Assembly (NCBI GenBank): GCA_963576785.1
Contig: OY756145.1
Coordinates: forward strand, 1,550,001 to 1,614,000
Length of the DNA stretch: 64,000 nt
Origin: Chlorophyllum brunneum
Taxonomy: Eukaryota; Basidiomycota; Agaricomycetes; Agaricales; Agaricaceae
Direction: 5' to 3'
Part shown: positions 40,038-51,241 of the stretch, in pieces
How the letters are laid out: each line of letters starts with the position of its first letter
How positions within the stretch are numbered: the stretch's first letter is position 1
Program-made: the position numbers and the translations under genes
The notes under the pieces: model-generated
Databases searched by the model: none
What the model was told of the DNA's origin: nothing
What the model saw: the letters and a program-made list of their open reading frames with translations, nothing else

Positions 40038-40892
40038 ATGCCTCACTACCAATCCTTGTATGACATCCTAGGAATCGACAAATCCGCGTCTGCGGATGAG
40101 GGTAAGTTTATCCATTGCCTTGTGACTATGAATTTACATAAAATCATCTATTTTAGTGCGCAAGGCATACCGAAAGAAGGCGCTGGAGACTCACCCCGAT
40201 AAACTCAGCCCATATGCAAGCGCAACAAAACGCCGCGTTGCAGCGGCTCGATTTCATTTGGTGAGTACCCCCTTGTGTCACATAATCTGAATAACTTGCT
40301 AACAACGATTCCCAGATCCACAGTGCTTTCGAAACGCTGAGTGATCCTCATAGGCGAAAAGTACGCCCCACTGCCCTCATTTCCAAACGACCCTAGTTCT
40401 CATATACGGCACCAGGCTTATGACGCTTGGGGAAATAAAGTTGACCCGCAAGTCTCGTTGGAAGAATCAGCCAGACGTAAGGCGGACCGAGATGCCTGGG
40501 CGAGTAAACTGAAGGCAGAGTACGAAAGACGCAAGGTGTCAAGAAACCAGCCCGTACCTCCTATCTTCATACCTGTACCCAAACCACCAAAGCCACCAAG
40601 CACAACCAGCCACTCTTCGCCGCCCATACCTTCAACAACCCATAACTGGCCACCTCCAGCCGCACCGCGCGAACCTCCAACACCCTTGTCAGATGAAGAG
40701 GAGAAGATTATCGCTGAAATGCTTCAAGAAGTCAGGGCACAACTACCACCAGAATACGAGGAGCGTAGAAGAAAGGCCCTTCAGGTATTGCCTAAGAATT
40801 TTATCAGGTGCCTGCGTGCTGACTTGATCTATTATTAGAAAAGGGCGGAACGAGAAAGAGCTGAAATGCGTAGAAGAACAGTTCCAGTGTAG
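40038..40892 (+). CDS. J-domain (DnaJ/HSP40) protein
   Basis: Co-chaperone that would stimulate an Hsp70. Start ATG 40038 (MPHYQSLYDILGIDKSAS). The J domain is complete: VRKAYRKKALETHPDKLS with the HPD triad, ARFHLIHSAFETLSDPHRRKAYD. After it come a charged helix (RRKADRDAWASKLKAEYERR), a Pro-rich hinge, and a Glu/Arg-rich end (EEKIIAEMLQEVRAQL, KRAERERAEMRRR). Introns follow at about 40102, 40261, 40361 and 40789. About 210 residues; there is no zinc-finger domain, so it is a class C J protein. Partner unknown; nuclear or cytosolic (no signal peptide). Confidence 0.85.
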
Positions 40893-41242
40893 TATACTCA
40901 ACAGGGTCCGAGCTAGCAAGGAGCGGGAACGGCCGAAAGTAAAGGGTGAATAAGTGGACTAAGTTATGTTTATCTGATCGAATTATTGTTCATGGATGAT
41001 GTCGCTGCTTCCGTTGCCAACATATGTAGTTTTACCTAGTCTCATCAGGGTAATTGACTCCTCGAGAGTCCACCCACAGAAACAAAACAAAACTTCAGTC
41101 GTGCTAGACGTGCGCATTTCCCTCATTAAACTACACAGTGCTAACTACCTGTTTTTGGGTTCAAGTTGTGGGTACTGTTGGTTCATGGTGGGTCACCCAT
41201 CTGATGCATTGATGGGGTTGAAAACCATCCATCTTCCACATG
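40893..41242. other. convergent intergenic, J-protein / OHCU decarboxylase
   Basis: About 350 bp between two stop codons, presumably both 3'UTRs. No structure noted. Confidence 0.5.
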
Positions 41243-41857
41243 TCACTCCACTCCTAACGCCTTCAACCTACTCTTCGCAATCTTGCCAACATCTTCCACA
41301 GCTCTCTTCAGTTCAGATAGCCAGTTCTCATCTCCCTGGATATATGCCTTTGACCCAAACATGTTTACAGGAGGCCCGCCAGGCGAATGCGAATGTTCAA
41401 TCCCAAGTACATTCTCCATCTCCTCTGCAATCGTCGCCCTACTCCTCCCATTCACAAATGTGATGTACCTCAGTCCCGGGTACTGTGCTTCATAACAAGC
41501 ATTCAAATGCTCCAGCCGTGCTAGTACTTCGGGTGGCGTTGGGTTGACCGTTGCAGTGGCCCCTTGTTCTGCCGCGCTGAGATTCGACAAGTTCTTGCTC
41601 TCACCGATCCTTGGATGACCTGAGATAAACTCTGATTGTGATGGAATATTCCATTTCGTAATTTCACACAGAGCAAAATCGATGAGATGTGCGTAGGATG
41701 TGAGAGATTGGGATTTGAGGTTTGTGGATAGTTGTGGTTCGAGTGTATTTAGAAGAATGGGGGATGGTTCGAAGAGAACTGAGAGTGCTTTTGCAAGAGG
41801 TGATTGGGGACTAGATGGACCATCGCGCACTAGTGCGAGGCTTGGTAAGGACGACAT
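41243..41857 (-). CDS. OHCU decarboxylase (urate degradation)
   Basis: 2-oxo-4-hydroxy-4-carboxy-5-ureidoimidazoline decarboxylase, the step that yields S-allantoin after urate oxidase and HIU hydrolase. Single exon of 204 codons from ATG 41855-41857 (MSSLPSLALVRDGPSS) to the stop at 41243. The catalytic signature FISGHPRIGE is present, as are the later family motifs LARLEHLNACYEAQYP, YITFVNGRSRATIAEEME, and a helix ending in LKRAVEDVGKIAKSRL. Family length is normal (about 170-200). It has no intron, unusual among its neighbours. No PTS1-like tripeptide at the end (GVE), so probably cytosolic. Urate oxidase and allantoinase are not in the window. Confidence 0.92.
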   Translation of the reverse strand: MSSLPSLALVRDGPSSPQSPLAKALSVLFEPSPILLNTLEPQLSTNLKSQSLTSYAHLIDFALCEITKWNIPSQSEFISGHPRIGESKNLSNLSAAEQGATATVNPTPPEVLARLEHLNACYEAQYPGLRYITFVNGRSRATIAEEMENVLGIEHSHSPGGPPVNMFGSKAYIQGDENWLSELKRAVEDVGKIAKSRLKALGVE

Positions 41858-42066
41858 CTGTTCAAACGTTCAAGTTGAGGACAGTGGACAAGATAGGGGC
41901 TATGATAAAAACGAGGTGCCACTCCATACGGGCCGCCGGCAACTCAACGGACATTCTCCGGCATTCCATCCAACCACAATCCATCATATGGTTTGGAGAT
42001 GGGAGAAGTAGCGACTAATCTGGGCTCTAGCCTCTCTCACTATCTCACCTTACTGTCCTTTGAACC

Positions 42067-43490
42067 ATGTCGGACGGCGAGCCCTTCGCCCTGCGCTGGG
42101 GTATAATATCGACTGGACGCATTGCTTCAGATTTCGTCGCGGTGGGTGTTGGCTGGGGCAGGCTCTTTCCTTTGTGCACCCTACTGATTGCAATGTGCGC
42201 AGGATATTCTTCTAGATCCGAAGACGTATGTATCGACCCTCTCGAATTATCTAGTTGGAACACTGACACAATGTGAATATAGACGGGGCGTCAATGATAT
42301 TATCCATAAGGTCGTTGCTGTAGGATCGCGTACGCTTTCCAAGGCGCAAGAATTCATTGACACCAAAACTGGAGGAGACAAGAGCATCAGAGCATACGGA
42401 ACATATGACGAGATCTACACAGACCCGGTGGGCGGCCCTGACATCGTGGTTATGGGGCGTTTTAGCTAAATCCTGTTAGAATGTCAACGCTGTGTATATT
42501 GGCACACCCCATACTCACCACTATGAGAACGCCCTGGCAGCGATCAAGGCTCGCAAACATGTCCTCGTCGAGAAACCTGCTACCTCCAATGCTGCAGAAC
42601 TCCGTTCTCTGCTCCACTTTGCTGAGCAACACAACGTTTTCATTATGGAGGCGATGTGGACGAGATTCTTGCCTATCTCCTCAGAGATCAAGAAGATTGT
42701 AGATGAAGGATCTCTTGGTAGGCCCGTGGTTATGCATGCCGATCAGTCAGGAAACTTTCATCTTGATAGTGAGTGGTAGCTTCGCACAGATTTGAGGTTC
42801 CTACTAAGCCCTTGAAACCAGAACTTCCTCTGACCCATAGGATCCTCGACCCTAAACTTGGAGGCGGTGCTTTGCTCGATCTGTAAGTCATCGTCGCCCT
42901 AAGTGTAAATATCTTATTCCGATCCCATCCAAGTGGCCCTTATCCATTGGTTTGGGTGGGTATTTCCGACTCTGAACGGAGGTGAATCCGACCTGACGAC
43001 TTTGTAGGCAATCATGGCCATCTATGAACATCCCTCAAACCATTCGTCCCGCCCAGCCTCGATCTCAGGCTCGATGCTCAAAACACCTCTCACCGGCGTC
43101 GACACAAACACCTCCTTTACACTCAACTTCCCCGACACTCAAGCCACCCTCACGGTCAGTGTCAACGCCAACTCTCCCGCTTTCGGTTGTACAATTCGCT
43201 ACGAGCGCGGTTCTATCATCGTTGCCCCACCACTTTATTGTCCCAAGACATTCACAGTGCAGTATCATGATAGGAATGATAAGGTTATGAGGGAAGAAAC
43301 GAGGGTGGTTGAATATGTTGGTAGAGGATGGCATTTCCAGGCTGATGAAGTTGCGAGATGTGTCAGGGACGGGAAGAAAGAGAGTGAGGTTTGGTCACAT
43401 CAGAAGATGCTATTGGCCATGGAGGTGTTTGATGAAGTTCGTCGGCAAGGAGGTTACGCCTTTCCGCCTGGGGTGGAGAAAGTCGTGTAG
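42067..43490 (+). CDS. Gfo/Idh/MocA-family NAD(P)-dependent dehydrogenase
   Basis: Oxidoreductase similar to dimeric dihydrodiol dehydrogenase and fungal D-xylose 1-dehydrogenase (NADP+). Start ATG 42067 (MSDGEPFALRWGIIS) with the nucleotide-binding motif WGIISTGRIASDF. Further motifs: AVYIGTPHTHHYENALAAIKARKHVLVEKPAT (the EKP motif is diagnostic), IMEAMWTRFLPI, and LGGGALLDLGPYPL. The C-terminal substrate domain ends FPPGVEKVV at TAG 43488-43490. Five or six short introns break it. Substrate (xylose, glucose or a diol) cannot be fixed from sequence. Divergent from OHCU decarboxylase across 209 bp. Confidence 0.88.
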
Positions 43491-44073
43491 AACGGTGATC
43501 AAGGTCCCTAGAATCCGGAGCCTTTCACTGCTTTTGACCTACTCATCCTCCAGGTCTCAGAGTAAACCGTATTTCATAACCATACAACGAAACTATACAC
43601 ATATACATAGACGAGAGAGAATTTGACGAACCGAGATCCACACTCCAAGATCATAGACCTAAAAGAAACACTGTTGGATACACATATGGCGATCAAGCCC
43701 GACCCTTATTGGCGACACAGAGCACGGTCAGTCCATAGTCCACGGCACCCACCAGCATGACGAAAGGACACAAATGTCTCCTATGCGCTCAAAGTTGAGT
43801 GCGAAGAGCGAGAACATGATGGCTAGGTTTCAAGATGTGAATAGGAAGGGATTTGTGTAGGCGACGCGCCTTCCTGAGATACAGGAACCTTTGAGGATCC
43901 GGAAATCATCCAGAGGGCGCGACACTTCCAGCTGAGAGACCGATGTACGAGGATGTGACTACGTTGCGCTCACACACACACGGCCTTGAACGTTTACACA
44001 CTGGACGCTTTGCTAATGGAATCACTGATAACCAATCTTCACACCAGACTGCCATCTCTGAATCCCTCCACCC
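43491..44073. other. intergenic upstream of NACHT gene
   Basis: About 580 bp. Contains a short CA repeat (CACACACACAC) near 43970-43980. No gene recognised; it must hold the promoter of the NACHT gene. Confidence 0.5.
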
Positions 44074-46531
44074 ATGCAATATGAAGCGACTCCTGTTGGC
44101 CCCGGGCCACCGTCTGGCAGTCTCAATCGGAGCGGGGGCCTATTCCCTCACGCACACGATTTCACCATTCACAACTCCAATTTGTATGACTACGGAAGGC
44201 AAATCAACTACAATTCCTACTACGCGACAAACACCAGCGGTACGTTGCACTACCATCCGCGAAGTATCATGTAACACAGCGTCTTGTGCAGTACTTGAGC
44301 GTCTGGCGGGCTATGCGATGCTCGGTGCAGCGTTTGATTCGTCTGATCGAGATCCTCCGCCCCGCTGCCACCCTGGAACACGTATGAACATTGTTCAAGG
44401 GCTTCAGACGGTGCTCCGGGGACCTCTTGAAGCCAAACTTATATGGCTGTACGGATCGGCTGGCGTCGGCAAATCTGCCATCATGCAGACCCTCGCAGAG
44501 GGAGAAGACGGCAACACCCTTGGTGCATCTCTCTTCTTTTCGAGGGCAAACAAGCGCGACAGCCCACAGAAGGTTTTGACTACCATATCGTACCAATTTT
44601 CCATCATAAACAGCCCCTACCAAGTCCATATAGCGCAACAACTTGCGGCCCATCCCACATTCTTGGACAAACCTATATCCACGCAATTCGAAAACCTTAT
44701 CGCAAAGCCTTTCGCACAGCAGGGCTTTCTCACAAGTTCTCAAGGCCGAGTCATACTCTTGGATGGCCTCGACGAGTTGCATGACATCCGAGAACAGTGT
44801 AGAATCATCGAGCTCATAAATAAGTTTATCCTCCAGCACCCTACACTACCCCTCGTATGGGTTATCGCTAGCAGATCGGAGCCGCACCTGCAGGTTGCAT
44901 TCTCTCGCGCCAGAAACCTCCTTACAGAGCGTTACTCGGAATATCAGGTCCTAATTAGCTCTGATGAAGGTGTTCAAGATGTCGAACATTATTTGCGCGA
45001 CGAATTCGCAAGAATCCAACAAAGCTATCCTGATTCCATATCACCACACCAAGTGTGGCCAGCCAAGGCGCAATTTATCAGGATCTCAAGCGTTGCTTCT
45101 GGTTTCTTCCTCTTTGCCTCGGTGGTCATCAGATTTATTGAAGATCCCAATTACGGGAACCCCGTGTCCCGGTTGAATCTGATTTTATTCCTTCTCGATA
45201 AAAGATCAACAAAACCCGGACTAGAAACGAATCCGTTCGAGGTGCTCGATATGCTGTACGAGCAAATCATGGCTGAGGTTCCGCGTAATGTCCTGCCTAC
45301 CACACGACTGATATTGGGATACACCGCCATTCAGACCCACTACCTGAGGAACGTTGGAATTCTGCATGTGTGTAATATCTTGGGGCTTGAGCGTCATGTT
45401 TTCTATGGCGCTCTGAGGAAGCTCTATTCAGTCCTCACCTTCCCAGAGCCGGGGCGCGCAGATCGTGATGATATCCGGTTCCTTCACGTCTCATTTTCGG
45501 ACTACCTCCAGAATCGCGAGAGGTCGCATGTTTACTCCCTTGACCTGATTGACACAGCCACGTATCTGTGGCGTCAATACATGAAGGTACTACAGCAGTG
45601 GATGAACGGACATTGTGAATATACCTCCTATTATATAAGTATGACGATCAGTTGCTAACATCGTTCACAGCTTACGGAGAAAACATAGAGCTCTCGTGGC
45701 CGTCCAAAGAAGAGGACAGCACTTTATACTGTGAAGCTATGGTAAGCTGGGATATCACATTGGTTAATACCGTTAACGGATTTTGGGATAGGAGGCTGGG
45801 GGTCCCACGGTACTGTGGACGCCGAGTGAAATAAGATCCAGCGTGGTACGCGTAGCAGGAGAGTCCTGGCCAGCAATACTATGGGAATCATTTACGCCAG
45901 TCGAGAAGCCGTCCCCGTTCCGTCTACAGTTACCATTACAAGAGCTATCTGCACATGTCGAGGAACTTGATCTTAGCCGCGCTGAAAGCTTTGGTTTTCA
46001 TTTCCTTCGCTTGCGAACATTTGCCGAGTGGTTGAACTCTGAGGTAGGAAGAACATTTTTTGTCCGAGTCAATATACTCTCATGCCGTGTACAAAGGGCC
46101 CTATGGAACTTCGAGATGCAATTGTCCGGAATGTCCCTCTTGCAATGCTGGACATCCGGCGGTTTGTCAAGTCCCTTTTTGAGAGAAGGTGGTTTGGTCT
46201 TCTGACGGACGAGTATCATTTCGACTTTACCGAAAACATCGTTGAAGGTTATGCAAACACTCAGGTTCGAAACTATGGTCCTAGCGTCTATGATCTCTGC
46301 TGAGTGCGACTTCCGTCATTGCAGGGCATCAATTTCCAGGATGAATGGCAGAAGATGGCTGAATACATACGGAATTCCAACGAGTCTGTTGCGGAGCTCT
46401 TGCATTTGATGGGAGAAGAGGAGGCGCATACAACTGTAGTCACGATTCTGGGTCACCCACCAAGGTGCAGTGCGTCATTGACGCATTATCGTGACGGAAG
46501 CTCGTATGTTTGGGTATTTCCCTATATTTAA
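44074..46531 (+). CDS. NACHT-domain NTPase, fungal NLR-like (STAND) protein
   Basis: Signal-transducing ATPase of the large agaricomycete NACHT family, relatives of which act in heterokaryon incompatibility and innate-type responses. I start it at ATG 44074 (MQYEATPVGPGPP), which leads into LFPHAHDFTIHNSNLYDYGR, the short N-terminal motif seen on many such proteins. An intron 44240-44291 then joins to VLERLAGYAMLGAAF and CHPGTR. NACHT motifs: Walker A WLYGSAGVGKSAIMQTL, GASLFFSRANKRDSP, Walker B VILLDGLDEL, and WVIASRSEPHL. The helical part ends with RFLHVSFSDYLQNRERS. About 250 further residues follow over four exons, ending YVWVFPYI at TAA 46529-46531. No WD40 or ankyrin repeats. Ligand unknown. 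Confidence 0.85.
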
Positions 46532-47279
46532 AGTAGCGTGAGTACATCGTTATCTCTCCGATGTCGTCTTGTGCATTTTAATCAGTTGACATCATGAAGC
46601 AATATATAGGTCACCCAACCGGTCCCGGGTGCTCCTCAAACCGCAACTCTTATGACTAACATAGTCCGTGTTGGAAGCTCTTGCAAGGGGTTCGGCACTC
46701 CTGTTTAAAACTTCTTGCCACACGTATTACCTTTGTCCGTACACTTTGTAGCCACGGCGTCCAGGACGGACTTCCACAGCCTACTTGTTGATAGCTTCAC
46801 ACCATCCTACAGGGTTCTGAGGGTTTAATGCTATCAGCCGGCAGCGCGATTGCGGAAGATTGACCAAAGCTCCGATCCGATTCCTTCCCGAAGTAAAATT
46901 TGTCTGAGGATTGATCCGAGCTATCACACAATCGAAGCAAGCAGCACCGCATCATCAATACGGCACGCAGACGACTCATCTTCTATCACTATGACTTTTG
47001 AGCAAGAGCAGAGTCTTATCAAACCTCTCCGATAATCCTGCGTAACATGCTCCAGTCTATACCACGGTAAAGTGATACAGTAATGTATGATAAAAAAACA
47101 GGACAGCAAAGGCATTGCAGAAGACTCTATCCTAATCCTTTTATGATGTGCCAGGGGGAATAAGTAAGGGGTAGGGTACTCGGGGGAGTGGAAAAGAAGG
47201 GCATATTGTAAGGCAATCAACCCACTACAAACCAATTGTCCTACAAGGGCTAGGATCAAGGTATCATAGACGGGGGCAT
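46532..47279. other. convergent intergenic, NACHT / phosphate carrier
   Basis: About 750 bp between two stop codons. Only short open frames. Presumably two 3'UTRs with spare sequence; nothing recognised. Confidence 0.5.
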
Positions 47280-48455
47280 TTACTTGCCACCAGTGGTACC
47301 CATGCCCATGGCGGATTTGAAAGAGTCGTAGATCCACCATTGGAAACCAGTGAGGGTACCTAGGAGCACAATGATGTATTTTAGTCCACCACTCCTGGTG
47401 TAGCCGAAGAGGAGCGGGATACTGACCAATCATGATGACACGGGTACCGAGACCCTTGGTACAAAGAGAAACAATTCCGACTTCCTTGGAGATAGTACCG
47501 ATACTCTTGCCCTTGTTTTCGAGCTTGCCAAGTTGGGAGACAAGCGAGTCAGCGGGGTGGGAGACAATAGCGCAGACAACACCAGCGAGGTAACCAGAAC
47601 CGAAGGTAACACCAAGTTGAATGCCCTTGCCATAGGTTTCCTTGGGCTGAGTGAAGACGTGGGTGTAGAAGAGTTGGACAATCTTCTCAAAGAAGAAGAA
47701 TTTGGCCATTGTGTAGGGGATCTATATGGGTCCGTTACGTTAGTTCTCCGGTTGAATATGACGAAAAAAAATTTCTGCATTACCTGACGTGACCACAGAG
47801 GAACGAGAGAACCGAAGGGGTACCTAGTCTCGACCTTGGTCCTGCTCATCTCCTTGAGGGCAGCGCCAAAAGCAGTAGGGAAAGTGCCAGTCGGACTGGT
47901 TTGGATCTTGACCTTGGTCATCTCCAAGGGGCAGAGGGCAATATCGGCGAAGACCTCAGCAGAGGCGGAACCAGCGAGCCAGATGGCGGGTTTGTACTTG
48001 TTGGAGAGGTCCTCACCAGCCAGGTTCATGTAGGCATCCTTGAAGACCTCATAAAGCCCATACTTGAACATGCCCTGAAGGGAGTAGCCGACAAAGGTGG
48101 GGCCGAAGCCTTTCCAGATACCATTTGCACCTTCCTCAGCGACGAGAGTCTTGAGGGTACCACCAAGTGCACTGTATTTTACAGGGTTCACCTATGGTTG
48201 ATGGATAAGCTGAACGCGTACAGTCTGTGAGCTTGATCGACACGTACCTGCATGTTACATTTGGCAACATCGAGAGGAGTGATGCCTGCGTGGGTGATAC
48301 CACAAGCCAAGACACCACCAAGCATACATTTTGCATAGTAGGCATTGTCGTGGGGGACAGGCCCGAGTAACCTGAAGCGAGGATGAGCAGCCAGCTAAGG
48401 ATTCAGGGAGCCACCAGACCAACCTAGCGTCCCATTTGGCCGAGGGAGAAGTCAT
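47280..48455 (-). CDS. MIR1: Mitochondrial phosphate carrier
   Basis: Inner-membrane carrier importing phosphate for ATP synthesis. Start ATG 48453-48455 ([14 protein letters not shown] across the first intron); TAA 47280-47282 after MGTTGGK. Three carrier repeats are visible with their signatures: [24 protein letters not shown], and [11 protein letters not shown]. Family-specific stretches include [64 protein letters not shown] and [18 protein letters not shown]. At least four introns. About 310 residues, normal. Divergent from SEC20 across 185 bp. Confidence 0.95.
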
Positions 48456-48640
48456 GGAAGAATATTAGAAGGTGGGGGAGTCTAGTAGTCTAAGGCTCGA
48501 AGCCGGTGGGCAGATGGAGGTTGGAGAGAAGATGTGGCAGCGGAGGGACCGCCAATGTTGGTCAGAAAAAGTGCTCAGGGCCCGGCTCTTTCCGCTCCAA
48601 TCATACCCGGCCTTCCTTTTTGGGAAACAGCACATTCTCC

Positions 48641-49729
48641 ATGCTCGACGACCACACCGTTGCTGCCATCGACGCTGCCCGGCGCAGGATACACGACATT
48701 GGCAGCTTTCAGATCCCTCGTCTCAAAGCATGCGAGACTTCGTTTCCAGACCAGCAGCAGCTCGCGGCGGAATTGCGTGAGGACATGGACACGACCAGCA
48801 GGCTCGTCGAAGAACTTGCCGTAGCTATTGAAGATCAGCAGGGTGAGAAGGCAAGGAGAGAACTCGAGCAGACGGTCGACGAGATGCGAGATGCACTTGT
48901 GCAGTATGTGCGCCTTCTCTGGTCGCCTTCTTGTTCTCATGGGGCCACAAGTATAGGCTGAGAAGGGACACTCGTACTGCTTTGCTGGCTTCTAAGAAAG
49001 CAATAGACTCGGGGAATGCTAGGGCCGTTCGCGAGGCACTGTTCACCTCTTCAGCAGCAAAGGAGAAGCAGTCGCTGAACGAGAAAGTCACGTATGTTTT
49101 CCTGTCCACATCCCATTACTTGATCTCAAACCTCCGCAGCGACGATGTGCTCATGAAAGCCAATGACGACGTCACAGAGACCCTTCGCCGCACAATAACC
49201 TTGATGCAGGGAGAACTAGAGCGTTCGGTTCTCACCACTCAAATGCTTGGTAGGTATTTTGGAAGGGCGCACTGAATCTGTACTTACCGACTGACCAGAT
49301 GAGACGACCGCTATGCTCCGAGCCACCTCACAAACTCACGATACCCTCAACTCACTCATGCTCACCTCCAAGCAGCTCATCACTGCTCTCGAAAAGGCCG
49401 ACTGGCTCGATCGTATCATCATACTCTCCGCGTTCATGGTGTTTGTCCTCGTCGTCCTCTTCATCCTGAAGCAGCGGTTCATCGACCGCGGACTAAGAAT
49501 TGCCCTCTGGTGGACCAAATTCATCCCCCTTCCCGATTTGAGCACTAAGCAGCCAGATATACTGGAAGTTGCGGAAGAGGGCAGTCTATCGAGTGTAGTA
49601 GCTGGGAGCAGTTCCGCTATACTATCAACTGTGGCGGCTGTGACCAGCTCGGGCACATTATCATTTGTCTCTGGGACCAGCACGCCAGACAGACCTCCGA
49701 TAGCAGACCCTGTACATGTAGAGTTATAG
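48641..49729 (+). CDS. SEC20: SEC20-type SNARE (ER retrograde transport)
   Basis: Qb-type t-SNARE of the ER membrane, receiving COPI vesicles from the Golgi together with USE1, UFE1 and SEC22. Start ATG 48641 (MLDDHTVAAIDAARRR). Coiled-coil N-terminal part (TTSRLVEELAVAIEDQ, ARRELEQTVDEMRD), then YRLRRDTRTALLASKKAID and a SNARE helix (TETLRRTITLMQGELERS, DETTAMLRATSQTHDTLNS). One membrane span follows (IIILSAFMVFVLVVLFIL), leaving a lumenal tail of about 80 residues that ends VHVEL at the stop 49727-49729. The end resembles the HDEL retrieval signal of yeast Sec20. Introns at about 48900, 49090 and 49249. Confidence 0.85.
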
Positions 49730-49852
49730 ACGCAGAACATTACAGTGCGTGAGATGAGAGCGTCCCACGGAAATAGTATGTCATTCCCAGGGCAATACGA
49801 GTCAGTAACCCGAGTCCTTCGCATTTTCCGCCTCCACCCACCACTCAGTACC

Positions 49853-50930
49853 ATGGCTCCCGTCGCAGTCACTCCCAGCCCAGTATCTCTCACATACCCT
49901 CAAACCTTCAAAAATGGGATAAACGGCACCTCCACTGCCTCAGCTACCAGCCCTACACCCCACCCTTCTGCGTCCACCACCTCGCAGCCCACTTTGTCAC
50001 CGCCAACAGCTCAGCCCCGGGGTCCTAAGCAAGTAGATGCGCCCAAACGTACTGCGTTTTCATTCGACACCATGCCCGAGGCCCTTGAGGCCTTTGCAAA
50101 TGGCGAGTTCCTCGTCGTGATGGATGACGAGAACCGAGAGAACGAAGGTGACCTCATCATCGCTGGTAGTCATTGCACATCCGAGAAGATGGCCTGGATG
50201 ATCAAACACACAAGGTCCGCTTCTCTCTTCCACCTCGCTGCTCAGGCGTTCATCCTCGCATTTTGTTCTTGTTTACCCGTTATCATGTGAATGACACATA
50301 ATCAAACCTCGCGCTACAAATCGCCACACAGTGGATATATCTGTTGTGCCCTCCCCGGGTCACGTCTGGATGAACTTCAAATCCCAATGATGGTCCCCGA
50401 CAACCAGGAACGCCACCGAACTGCATACACAGTCACAGTCGATTACAAACACGGTACGTCCTCCATCCGAAGAGCCCGCGTAAGCCAGGGAGACCGCTCA
50501 ACGTTGATGTTCATCTATCCCTTTACTGACTTATCATTCTCCCGGCGTACCACTTCCAGGCACAACAACTGGCATCTCCGCTCATGACCGCTCATTGACC
50601 GTCCGCGCACTCGCCGACCCGCTATCCTCTCCATCTGATTTCAACCGTCCAGGCCACATGGTCCCCCTTCGCGCCCGCGAAGGCGGTGTCCTCACCCGTA
50701 AAGGTCACACTGAATCTGGTGTCGACCTCTGCCTCTTGACAGGTCAAACCCCGGCTGGTGTCTTGTGCGAACTCGTCAATGATGATGTGATGGGCACCAT
50801 GGCTCGCCGAGACGATTGTCGTGCGTTCGCTGATCGTTGGGGTCTGAAGATGATCAGCGTCGAAATGCTTGCTGAGTACAGGAGGATGTTTCAGGTGCAG
50901 GAACAGAACCCCGCTATTGCTCAGCAGTAG
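49853..50930 (+). CDS. RIB3: 3,4-dihydroxy-2-butanone 4-phosphate synthase (riboflavin)
   Basis: Converts ribulose 5-phosphate to DHBP plus formate, supplying the four-carbon unit of riboflavin. Start ATG 49853 ([13 protein letters not shown]). A Ser/Thr/Pro-rich head of about 60 residues precedes the enzyme, which is longer than in bacteria or yeast. Catalytic motifs: [19 protein letters not shown] (metal-binding acidic loop), [63 protein letters not shown] and [15 protein letters not shown]. Two introns, at about 50213-50334 and 50454-50560. Stop TAG 50928-50930. Only 123 bp behind the SEC20 stop on the same strand. Confidence 0.95.
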
Positions 50931-51241
50931 TCCCGGGTTGTGTCATCGTAATTATTGCCTCGGTGTTTGTTTTGACTAATACTGCAAGGATCTGCACAAG
51001 GATTGTCGGAAACACTTCGATTGTATATCGACTTGCTAATCTGTTTATTTTGGTTTTGTACAACTAGAATATAACTATTTTTGTCCAATCTCTCGCTTCT
51101 CCATCACGTGGGCTCGTTCACCAAGCGAGTGTATTAATGAGCACTCGTACAAGTCGTGCGCCTTTGGAATTAAAATTACAGAACGTATAACATAGAAAGC
51201 AATGCGAAATCCCAATATCCGTGACATAAATTGGGGGAAAG
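50931..51241. other. convergent intergenic, RIB3 / DSC1
   Basis: About 310 bp between two stop codons, AT-rich near 51030-51090; both 3'UTRs expected. CACGTG occurs near 51106. Confidence 0.5.

Noticed and set aside
47533..47787. Plus-strand open frames over the phosphate carrier gene
   Set aside because: They are antisense to well-conserved carrier repeats and have no likeness to known proteins.
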